The translations under genes were made by a program, and so were the position numbers. Below are positions 1-6,053 of a DNA stretch of 6,089 nt, piece by piece. The stretch lies in NCBI GenBank assembly GCA_023452965.1, contig JAEXUU010000798.1, positions 1 through 6,089 on the forward strand, written 5' to 3'. Position 1 is the stretch's first letter. The number at the start of each line of letters is the position of its first letter. This DNA is from Pseudomonadota bacterium (lineage in GTDB: Bacteria; Pseudomonadota; Alphaproteobacteria; Rhizobiales; Beijerinckiaceae). The notes under the pieces were generated by a model. That model did not search any database. It was not told the DNA's origin and saw nothing but the letters and a program-made list of their open reading frames with translations.

Positions 1-1137
1 GAGCCCGACCATCGGCAGGTTGATGACGAGCAGCATAAGGTTGCCGATCCACATCGAGGCGATCAGGCCCCAGAACAGGTCCGGCATCTTGGTCATGATC
101 TGCGGCCCGGGCACGATGCCGTGGATCGTCATCGCGCCGACCATCAGCGCCATCACCGCGTTCGGGGGGATGCCGAGCGTCAGCAGTGGGATGAAGGAGG
201 TCTGCGCGCCGGCGTTGTTCGCGGATTCCGGCCCCGCGACGCCTTCGATGGCGCCACGGCCGAAGCGCCGCGGCTCGCGGGCGAGCTTCTTCTCCAGCGT
301 ATAGGAGGCGTAAGGGGCGAGCACGGCGCCGTTGCCGGGCAGGATGCCGAGGATCGAGCCGAGCAGGGTGCCGCGCGCGATGGGCTTGGCCGAGGCGCGC
401 AACTCGTCGCGGCCGGGCAGGAGGCGGCCGATCTGGGTGTCGCGGACCTTGCGGGCCTCGCCATGCTCCAGGCTGCGGAAGACCTCGGCGATGCCGAACA
501 AACCCATGCCGAGCAGCGCGATCTCGATGCCGTCGGCGAGCCAGGTCGCCCCGAAGGTTAGGCGGAGCTGGCCGGTGGTCAGGTCCGGGCCGACGGTCGA
601 GAGCAGCACGCCGACCAGGATCATGATGATCGCCTTGAGCACCGAGCCGCGCGCCAGCAGCACGGCGAAGGCAAGGCCCATCAGCATCAGCGCGAAATAC
701 TCGGCCGGCCCGAAGATCAGGGCGATCCCGGCGAGCGGCGCGGCGAGCGCGGCGATGACCAGCGTCGCCACCGTGCCGGCGATGAAGGAGCCGATCGCCG
801 AGATGCCCAGAGCGATGCCGGCGCGGCCCTGCCTGGCCATCTCGTGGCCGTCGATGGCGGTGACGACCGCGCTCGACTCGCCGGGAATGTTGAGCAGGAT
901 CGAGGCGGTGGAGCCGCCATATTGTGCACCGTAATAGATGCCGGCCAGCATGATCAGCGCCGCCGTCGGATCGAGGCCGAAGGTCAGCGGCAGCAGGATC
1001 GCGATCGTTGCGATCGGCCCGATGCCGGGCAGCACGCCGATCAGCGTGCCGAGCATGCAGCCGGCGAAGCAGAGCGCGATATTGGTCGGCGATAGCGCGA
1101 TGCCGAGGCCGAGGCCGAGATTCTGGACCAGTTCCAT
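1..1137 (-). CDS. tctA: TctA-family large permease subunit of a tripartite tricarboxylate transporter (3' end cut by window)
   Basis: This is the large inner-membrane subunit of a TTT carboxylate transporter; it should form the translocation path used with TctB and the binding protein TctC. The frame is open from the ATG at 1137 to the left edge, giving 379 codons. The family is usually about 500 residues, so roughly a quarter is missing because of the window edge, not a break. The protein is a string of hydrophobic segments. It carries the family hallmark around residues 69-86 (YGAQYGGSTASILLNIPGE) and a second conserved block, GAIEGVAGPESANNAGAQTS, in the second half. The loop GTLIGVLPGIG (residues 30-40) recurs later as GSILGILPGNG, consistent with the family's known internal duplication. 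The start follows the tctB stop by 7 bases, and its GAGG ribosome-binding site (1143-1146) overlaps that TGA, which suggests translational coupling. The substrate is not predictable. Confidence 0.95.
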   Translation of the reverse strand, partial: MELVQNLGLGLGIALSPTNIALCFAGCMLGTLIGVLPGIGPIATIAILLPLTFGLDPTAALIMLAGIYYGAQYGGSTASILLNIPGESSAVVTAIDGHEMARQGRAGIALGISAIGSFIAGTVATLVIAALAAPLAGIALIFGPAEYFALMLMGLAFAVLLARGSVLKAIIMILVGVLLSTVGPDLTTGQLRLTFGATWLADGIEIALLGMGLFGIAEVFRSLEHGEARKVRDTQIGRLLPGRDELRASAKPIARGTLLGSILGILPGNGAVLAPYASYTLEKKLAREPRRFGRGAIEGVAGPESANNAGAQTSFIPLLTLGIPPNAVMALMVGAMTIHGIVPGPQIMTKMPDLFWGLIASMWIGNLMLLVINLPMVGL

Positions 1138-1144
1138 GCCCGCC

Positions 1145-1642
1145 TCAGAGATTGATCGAGAATGCCGGCAGGACCAGCATCGGGATCGGCTGGTTGAGCG
1201 CGAAGCGGAACAGCAGCGCGCACGCCAGCGTCATCACCAGAGCGAAGATCACGAGCTCGCGCGGCCTGACCTCGCGTGAGCCGAAGCCCGCGACGATCAT
1301 GGCGAGCGGCGCCGCCACGATGAAGCCGGGCTGCCGGATCGTCGCCGCGAACAGCACGATACCGGCGAGCACGAAGGCCGGGCCGCGCAAATGCCAGCGC
1401 TCCAGTGCGTCGCCCTCCTGGGTGAAGCCCATGACCACCAGTACGGCGCCGAAGAGGCCGATCGCGGCCGCCGTCCAGCGCGGCACCATCGCCGGGCCCA
1501 TCACCCGCAACGTGCCCTGCGAGAGATTGCCGAGCATCCAGACGACGAAGAGCGCCGCGCCGATCAGGATCAGTCCGGACACGAGGTTCTGCGGCGAACG
1601 GACCGCCAATCTCGCGCCGGAGCCATGCTGGGACTGGCTCAT
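1145..1642 (-). CDS. tctB: TctB-family small permease subunit of the tripartite tricarboxylate transporter
   Basis: This 165-residue protein is the small membrane subunit of the TTT system, lying between tctC and tctA as is usual. About five hydrophobic stretches are visible, near residues 20-38, 54-72, 86-101, 105-120 and 128-148. The first loop has MGPAMVPR (48-55), which matches the GPGxxPR-like motif typical of TctB/DUF1468 proteins. Overall sequence is poorly conserved in this family, so the call rests on length, topology, that loop and position. The ATG at 1642 has an AGGG about 10 bases upstream (1653-1656). The stop overlaps the ribosome-binding site of tctA, so the two permease genes are probably coupled in translation. 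Confidence 0.92.
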   Translation of the reverse strand: MSQSQHGSGARLAVRSPQNLVSGLILIGAALFVVWMLGNLSQGTLRVMGPAMVPRWTAAAIGLFGAVLVVMGFTQEGDALERWHLRGPAFVLAGIVLFAATIRQPGFIVAAPLAMIVAGFGSREVRPRELVIFALVMTLACALLFRFALNQPIPMLVLPAFSINL

Positions 1643-1700
1643 GGCTCGCTTGCCCTGATCGAGGAATGAGGCTTGTGCGGCAGTTGCGAGGGCGCGGAGG

Positions 1701-2672
1701 TCATTCGACGGTCACGCCGACGGCCTGCACCATCTCGCCCCACTTGCGCACCTCATCCTTGAGATAGGCGGCGGTCTGCGGAGCCGAACGGGTATGGAGC
1801 AGATAGCCCATGCCGAGCAGCTTCTGCTTGGTCTGCGGGTCGTTGACGATCTCGGTGATGGCGGCGTTGAGCTGCTCGATGATCGCCGGCGGCGTCTTGG
1901 CCGGGGCGAAGATGCCGACCCAGGATTCGGCGACGAAGGGATAGCCGGCTTCCGTGTAGGTCGGCACGTCAGGCATCGCCGCGACGCGCGTCTCGCTCGC
2001 GACGGCGAGGCCCTTCAGCTTGCCCTCGACGACCTGCGGGATGATGCCGAAGGAGGAGGCGACCATGTCGACCTGGTTGCCGAGCGCGGCCTGCACAGAC
2101 AGGGCGCCGCCGCGGAACGGGATATGGGTGGCGGGCTGCTTGGCCAGCGTCTTCAGGAAGTACTCGGTCGCCAGATGCGAGCCTGAGCCGACGCCGGCGC
2201 TGGCGAAGGTGACCTCGTTGCCCTTCGCCCAGGCGAGATAGTCCTTAAGCGTGCCGGGTTTCGAGGGATGGGTTGCGATGCTCTCGGGCGAGGAGGCGGC
2301 GATCGCCACCGGCACGAGCTGATCGAGCGCGTAGTCACGCTTCTTGTAGAGGGTCTCGTTGATCGCGATCGCGGTGGAAGTGACGAGCAGGTTGAGCCCG
2401 TCCGGCTTGGCGTTGGCGATCAGGGCCGCGGCGGTGTTGCCGCCGGCGCCGGCCCGGTTCTCGACCGTGACCGCCTTGCCCCATTTCTCGTTGAGCTTCT
2501 GGCCGACGATACGGGCGAAGGTGTCGACGAAGCCGCCGGCTGCGAAGGCCACCGTCATGTTGATCCGGTCCGAGGGGTAGGCCGGCGCCTGGGCGGAGCC
2601 GGGGGCCGTCGAGATCGCAAGCATGGCGGCGGCGGAAATCAGGCAGGCGAAGCGTCCACGGAGCTGGCGCAT
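1701..2672 (-). CDS. tctC: TctC/Bug-family periplasmic solute-binding protein
   Basis: This 323-residue protein is an extracytoplasmic binding receptor of the Bug family, which captures a small carboxylate or related ligand and delivers it to TctAB. The N-terminus is a classic Sec signal: Arg2, Arg5 and Arg7, a hydrophobic core at about 9-23, then Ala27-Gln28-Ala29 as a likely signal peptidase I site before PAYPSDR. Family landmarks follow: VAFAAGGFVDTFARIVGQKL (41-60) with the conserved Asp50, ENRAGAGGNTAAALIANAKP (71-90), HIPFRGGALSVQAALGNQVD (183-202) and MPDVPTYTEAGYP (233-245). Length is normal for the family. The ATG at 2672 has AGGGAG at 2679-2684, six bases away. The gene lies 71 bases after the aldehyde dehydrogenase and 58 bases before tctB. 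The ligand cannot be inferred, because Bug proteins are very diverse. Confidence 0.95.
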   Translation of the reverse strand: MRQLRGRFACLISAAAMLAISTAPGSAQAPAYPSDRINMTVAFAAGGFVDTFARIVGQKLNEKWGKAVTVENRAGAGGNTAAALIANAKPDGLNLLVTSTAIAINETLYKKRDYALDQLVPVAIAASSPESIATHPSKPGTLKDYLAWAKGNEVTFASAGVGSGSHLATEYFLKTLAKQPATHIPFRGGALSVQAALGNQVDMVASSFGIIPQVVEGKLKGLAVASETRVAAMPDVPTYTEAGYPFVAESWVGIFAPAKTPPAIIEQLNAAITEIVNDPQTKQKLLGMGYLLHTRSAPQTAAYLKDEVRKWGEMVQAVGVTVE

Positions 2673-2743
2673 GTTCTTCTCCCTTTCAGATTGCGGTCTG
2701 GCAGCTCTCTTGCGGAGCCTTCGTCTGTGAAATTTATGGAAAA
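2673..2743 (-). promoter_or_regulatory. Short leader between the aldehyde dehydrogenase and tctC
   Basis: This 71-base gap holds the tctC ribosome-binding site AGGGAG (2679-2684) and a conspicuously AT-rich patch at about 2729-2744. On the minus strand that patch reads TTTTCCATAAATTTCAC and could contain a weak -10-like CATAAA. I find no matching -35 at normal spacing, so an internal promoter boosting the transporter genes is only a possibility. The 9-base word CTCTTGCGG (plus strand) occurs at 2707-2715 and again at 2749-2757 at the end of the preceding gene; this may be chance. There is no clear terminator hairpin with a T-run. Confidence 0.25.
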
Positions 2744-4267
2744 TCAGGCTCTTGCGGGCCGCTTGAGGTTCACGTGGATGTGCTTTTCCTGCGTGTAGCT
2801 GAGCAGCTCCTCAAGGCATTCCTCGCGCCCGAGACCGGACTGCTTGTAGCCGCCGAAGGGCGTGCCGAGGAAATGCCGCGAGACCTCGTTGATCCAGACG
2901 AAGCCGGCCTGGACCTCGGCGGCGAGGCGGTGGGCATCGCGCACATCATTGGTCCAGATCGAGCAGGTCAGCCCGTATTCGACGCTGTTGACGGTCTCGA
3001 GCATGCTCGCCTCGTCGCTCCAGCGAAACACGGCGAGCACCGGTCCGAAGACCTCCTCGCGGGCAAGGCGCATCGCCGGCGTCACTTCGGTGAACACTGT
3101 CGGCTCGACGAAATTGCCTTTGGCCAGCGCAGGATCCTGCGGACGCCCGCCGCCGCAGAGCAGCTTTGCGCCTTCCGCCTTGGTGTCGGCGATGAAACCC
3201 ATCACCTTGTCGAGCTGCTGCCGGCTGATGATCGCGCCCATAGTGGTCGCCGGGTCGGACGGGTCGCCCGGGCGGAAATGCTTCACGCGCTCTGCAATCC
3301 GCTCGACGACCGCGTCATGGATCGCCTCGTGCAGGAAGGCGCGGCTGGTCGAGCCGCAGGACTGGCCGCACCAGATGAAGTTCATGCCGGCAACGACGGC
3401 GGCTGCCACCTCGTCGGGATCGGCGTCGGCCAGCGCGACGAGCGCGTTCTTGCCGCCGAGCTCGAGCAGCACCGGCTTGATCGTGTCGGCGCCGGCCTTC
3501 ATCACGGCCCGGCCGGCCTGGCCGCTGCCGCTCAGCGAGATCATCGCGACATCGGGATGCGAGGCCAGCGCCGCCCCCGCATCGCGGCCGCCGGGCAGGA
3601 CGTTGAAGACGCCCGGCGGCAGCAAGCCCTCGATCAGCTCGGCGAAGCGCAGCGAGCTCAGCGGCGCCTGATCCGGCGGCTTGACGATGACGGTGTTGCC
3701 GGCGGCGAGGGGTGCTGCCGATTTGGCGGCGCAGAACATGAAGGGGTGGTTGAACGGGATGATGCGGCCGATCACGCCGCGCGGCTCGCGCACCGAGAAA
3801 TTCACGGAGTCCCGGCCGAGCGGAACCGACTGGCCCTTCATCTCGGTGACGAGCCCGGCGAAGAAGTCGAGCTGCGCGGCGGCATTGGCGACGTCGCCGA
3901 GCATTTCGTGAACCGGGTTGCCGCCGTCGATCGCGTCGATCAGGGCGAGTTCGCGGGCATTGGCCCTGACGATCTCGGCGATCCGCCGCAGGATCTTGGC
4001 GCGTTCCGTCGGCGCGACATTGCGCCAGACGCGGTAGGCGGCCTTCGCCGCCTTGACCGCGGCGTCGACGTCGCCTGCCGTGGCCTGCGCAACCTCGCCG
4101 AGCGAGGCGCCGGTCGCCGGGTTGAAGAGTTCGAGCATCTTGCCGCCGGCCGAGTGCCAGTCGCCGTTGAAATAGAGCTGGCGGTTCCGCGGCAGGACGT
4201 CGGCGGGAGCCGCGCCCTTCGCCGGATCATGCGGCTCCCGGCGATCTGCGGCGATCGGCTGGCTCAT
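2744..4267 (-). CDS. NAD(P)-dependent aldehyde dehydrogenase
   Basis: This 507-residue cytoplasmic enzyme of the aldehyde dehydrogenase superfamily oxidises an aldehyde to a carboxylate with NAD+ or NADP+. All key residues are visible: the oxyanion Asn173 in IIPFNHPF, the cofactor Lys196 in VIVKPP, the nucleotide-loop motif SGSGQAGR (246-253), the general base Glu269 in LELGGK, the nucleophile Cys304 in GQSCGS, and the cofactor Glu405 in EEVFGP. The C-terminal oligomerisation region PFGGYKQSGLGRE (470-482) is intact, and length is normal. The start is taken at the ATG at 4267 because AGGGAG lies nine bases upstream (4277-4282); an in-frame GTG at 4297 would add ten residues but lacks such a site. 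Overall style resembles betaine-aldehyde or vanillin-type enzymes, but the substrate is unknown. Its place between other oxidoreductases and a carboxylate transporter suggests a semialdehyde or aldehyde intermediate in small-acid catabolism. Confidence 0.95.
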   Translation of the reverse strand: MSQPIAADRREPHDPAKGAAPADVLPRNRQLYFNGDWHSAGGKMLELFNPATGASLGEVAQATAGDVDAAVKAAKAAYRVWRNVAPTERAKILRRIAEIVRANARELALIDAIDGGNPVHEMLGDVANAAAQLDFFAGLVTEMKGQSVPLGRDSVNFSVREPRGVIGRIIPFNHPFMFCAAKSAAPLAAGNTVIVKPPDQAPLSSLRFAELIEGLLPPGVFNVLPGGRDAGAALASHPDVAMISLSGSGQAGRAVMKAGADTIKPVLLELGGKNALVALADADPDEVAAAVVAGMNFIWCGQSCGSTSRAFLHEAIHDAVVERIAERVKHFRPGDPSDPATTMGAIISRQQLDKVMGFIADTKAEGAKLLCGGGRPQDPALAKGNFVEPTVFTEVTPAMRLAREEVFGPVLAVFRWSDEASMLETVNSVEYGLTCSIWTNDVRDAHRLAAEVQAGFVWINEVSRHFLGTPFGGYKQSGLGREECLEELLSYTQEKHIHVNLKRPARA

Positions 4268-4390
4268 CGCCTCTCTCTCCCTGTTCGCGGCGGGCACCTT
4301 GCGGCCATGCGACGGGCACCTCGAAATTCTTGGTCCTGACCTGGGTACCGGGTCGCGGCGGGCAGGTCTTCGCCCGGTCTCGGGTTCGAT
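4268..4390 (-). promoter_or_regulatory. 123-base spacer before the aldehyde dehydrogenase gene, with a small hairpin
   Basis: This is the largest gap inside the gene block. It holds the AGGGAG ribosome-binding site of the aldehyde dehydrogenase (4277-4282). An imperfect inverted repeat at 4338-4354 could form GACC-C-GG / TAC / CC-A-GGTC, a seven-pair stem with one mismatch and a three-base loop. No T-run follows, so it is not a good intrinsic terminator; it could be an operator, an RNA-processing hairpin or chance. The dehydrogenase gene upstream ends in an AT-richer run (AAAAGTTATAG, minus strand). The read-through frame of the nitroreductase gene (see 4227-5348) also crosses this spacer. 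Confidence 0.25.
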
Positions 4391-5311
4391 CTATAACTTT
4401 TGAGAATACCCGCCGTTTGGAGCCGCCGCGCCGAGCGCGTCCTCGACCTTTTCGAGCATGGCGAGCCCTTCTTCGGGGCCGAGCTGCAGCCCGAGCCTGC
4501 CGAGCCGCTCCTGCTGGACGACAACACCCTCGGTCACCGCCGGATCGAGGCCGAGTTCGCGCAAGGTGAGCGCCACTTCGCGCATCTCGGCGGCCCGCCT
4601 CACCCCATGCTGGAGCATGCGGCTGACATTGTAGGGAACCGCCACCGGCCAGTCGAAACCGGGATAGCTGCGCCCGAGCGAGGCGAGGATCGTCTCCTCG
4701 ACGCCGGCCTTGTGCGCAGCCATGAAGCACTCGTAGCTCAATGCTTCCAGCCCCTTCACCATGACGCTGCGGACCATCTTGATGGTCGTCGCCGCGCCGA
4801 TCTCGTCGCCCGCCTTGGCGAGGCTCATCCCGAACTCGCCGAAGATCGCGATGAAGCGCTCGCCGGCCTCGCCCGCGACGAGGCAGGGCGTGGCATGACG
4901 CTTGGGATGGACCGGCGCCATGATCGCCAGGTCGAGATAGGCGCCGGGGCGAGCGAAGAGCGCGGCGGCCTCGCGTTTGCGGCCCGGCGAGACCGAATTC
5001 ACATCGACGAAGACCTGTCCGTCCGCGAGATGCGTCGCAGCCGCGCGCGCCGCTTCGATGCTGGAGGCGGCTGTCACCGCCGAGAACACGAAGTCGGCGC
5101 CGGAGAGCGCCTCGGCGAGGCTGGGGGCTAGGCGAACGCCGAGCCTTGCGGCGGGCTCGCGGACCCGAGCCTCCTCGCTTGCAATGTCGTAGGCGGCGAT
5201 GTCGCGAAGGCCGGCCTCGATCAGGCCGCCGGCAAAGGCCTGGCCGGCCTCGCCGAAGCTGATGAAGCACAGGCGCGGCCGATTGGCGCGATCGGGGACG
5301 GGTTGGTCCAT
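4391..5311 (-). CDS. DUF1932-type NAD(P)-binding 6-phosphogluconate/beta-hydroxyacid dehydrogenase-like protein
   Basis: This 306-residue cytoplasmic protein has an N-terminal Rossmann fold of the 6-phosphogluconate / beta-hydroxyacid dehydrogenase group and a helical C-terminal domain of the DUF1932 type. The dinucleotide loop is FISFGEAGQAFAGGL (16-30), with Ser18 where the first glycine of GxGxxG is normal. DVNSVSPG (103-110) is the substrate-loop equivalent. Lys178 in TIKMVRSVMVKGLEAL (176-191) fits the catalytic lysine, with the RS-containing context typical of DUF1932 rather than the KxxxN of classical family members. It probably interconverts a hydroxy acid and an oxo acid; the substrate is unknown. 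The start at 5311 is chosen because AAAGGA lies seven bases upstream (5319-5324). A TTG further up (5380) would add 23 residues that overlap the nitroreductase coding region. The gene ends in TAG at 4391-4393. Confidence 0.88.
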   Translation of the reverse strand: MDQPVPDRANRPRLCFISFGEAGQAFAGGLIEAGLRDIAAYDIASEEARVREPAARLGVRLAPSLAEALSGADFVFSAVTAASSIEAARAAATHLADGQVFVDVNSVSPGRKREAAALFARPGAYLDLAIMAPVHPKRHATPCLVAGEAGERFIAIFGEFGMSLAKAGDEIGAATTIKMVRSVMVKGLEALSYECFMAAHKAGVEETILASLGRSYPGFDWPVAVPYNVSRMLQHGVRRAAEMREVALTLRELGLDPAVTEGVVVQQERLGRLGLQLGPEEGLAMLEKVEDALGAAAPNGGYSQKL

Positions 5312-5348
5312 GGCTCGGTCCTTTCGCTGGCGAGCGGCGAACCGCTGG

Positions 5349-5957
5349 TCTGAGGATCTGGCAGACGTCGTCGAAGGCAAAGCGGGCGGCCCGCGGCCTC
5401 ACGCCGGACGGGTCGCCGTAGCCGATATTGATCAGGAAGTTCGACTTGACCTGTCCGCCCGGGAAGAACTCCTCGTCGACGACATCGTGCAGGAAGCCCG
5501 ACATCGGCCCGCAATCGAGGCCGAGCGCACGCGCCGCCATCAGCAGATAGGCACCCTGGAGGGTCGCATTGCGGAAGGCCGCACGGGTCGCGAGATCGGG
5601 ATCGGCGAGATAGCCCGCCCGGCGGTCGACGGCGTGCGGGGCCAGGAGTTCGAGATGGTCGAAGAAGCGGCTGTCGATGCCGAGGATGGCGGTGACTGGC
5701 GCCGCCATGGTCTTGTCGACATTGCCAGGCTTCAGGCCACGGCGCAGCCGCTGCTTGGCTTCGGGCGAGACGACGAAGACGATGCGCTGCGGACTGATAT
5801 TGTTGCTGGTCGGCGCCATGCGGGAGAGCGCGTGCAGCTCGCGCAGCTGTGCCTCCGTGACGGGGCGGGGCAGCCAGGCGTGATGGGTGCGGGCCTCGCG
5901 GAAGAGCAGGTCCAGGCTCCGCTCGGAGAGTGTTTCGCGTGAGGTCTCTTGCAGCAT
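5349..5957 (-). CDS. RutE/HadB-type nitroreductase-family protein (putative malonic semialdehyde reductase), expected stop codon missing
   Basis: Residues 1-202 match the RutE/HadB branch of FMN-dependent nitroreductases, whose E. coli member reduces malonic semialdehyde to 3-hydroxypropionate in the pyrimidine-degrading Rut pathway. Landmarks are EARTHHAW (21-28), MAPTSNNISPQRIVFV (47-62), AAFRNATLQGAYLLMAARAL (126-145), GLDCGPMSGF (146-155) and KSNFLINIGYGD (171-182). E. coli RutE, recalled from memory, is 196 residues and ends in FEEACGLL; this protein has FDDVCQIL at 195-202, so a stop is expected right there. Instead codon 203 (5349-5351) is AGA, one base from TGA. The frame then continues to a stop at 4227-4229, giving 576 codons in all. 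The coordinates here cover only the homologous part. The ATG at 5957 has AGGA nine bases upstream (5967-5970). No other rut genes are visible, so a different semialdehyde or enone substrate is quite possible. Confidence 0.85.
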
Positions 5958-6053
5958 GCCGGCTTGTCCTGGGATCGATGGCGGCAGGCTAGCGGCGGGG
6001 GCGGCGCGAAGTCTTCGGCGCAGCCTGGCGAAAAGCTATAAGCGCGGGGAATA
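5958..6053 (-). promoter_or_regulatory. Leader upstream of the nitroreductase gene, possible operon promoter
   Basis: This roughly 96-base stretch precedes the first complete gene. On the minus strand it contains TTATAGC (6035-6041), of which TATAGC (6035-6040) is a plausible -10 element, but the bases 17 upstream do not resemble a -35. An 11-base interrupted palindrome, CGAAGTCTTCG, sits at 6007-6017 between that element and the start codon and could be part of a repressor site. The AGGA ribosome-binding site is at 5967-5970. Both the promoter and the operator are guesses from motif shape alone. Confidence 0.2.

Larger units (their letters stand above)
4227..5348 (-). other. Stop-free read-through extension of the nitroreductase frame across the next gene
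   Basis: After Leu202 and the AGA codon, the nitroreductase frame runs on without a stop to the TGA at 4227-4229. It spans the whole DUF1932 dehydrogenase gene in a different frame and overlaps the first 41 bases of the aldehyde dehydrogenase gene. The encoded extension is dominated by Arg, Pro, Gly and Ser, resembles no domain I know, and looks like the out-of-frame shadow of a GC-rich gene. The dehydrogenase frame over the same bases encodes a clear Rossmann enzyme, so the extension is very unlikely to be selected protein. If the sequence is correct, translation would add a long basic tail or be aborted. I list it because a mechanical gene call would give a 576-residue protein here. Confidence 0.5.

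Noticed and set aside
332..934. 200-codon plus-strand frame opposite tctA
   Set aside because: Low-complexity Ser/Pro/Arg/Ala translation, while the minus strand encodes an unmistakable TctA membrane protein.
2268..2798. 176-codon plus-strand frame covering the tctC start and the gap before it
   Set aside because: Gly/Arg/Val-rich shadow opposite the signal peptide and mature start of tctC, with no family resemblance.
2774..4339. 521-codon open frame on the plus strand opposite the aldehyde dehydrogenase
   Set aside because: It is the mirror of a strongly supported gene; such long antisense frames are common where codon third positions are G/C. The protein is rich in Arg, Ala, Asp and Gly and shows no domain.
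4400..5131. 243-codon plus-strand frame opposite the DUF1932 dehydrogenase
   Set aside because: Antisense shadow; no motif, and it lies wholly within a gene with clear Rossmann and DUF1932 features.
5221..5514. 97-codon minus-strand frame spanning the nitroreductase end and the dehydrogenase start
   Set aside because: Third frame over two genes whose own frames are well supported; the product is Arg-rich and matches nothing known to me.
5199..5942. 247-codon plus-strand frame opposite the nitroreductase gene
   Set aside because: Antisense shadow with no recognisable motif; the minus-strand frame carries clear RutE-type signatures.
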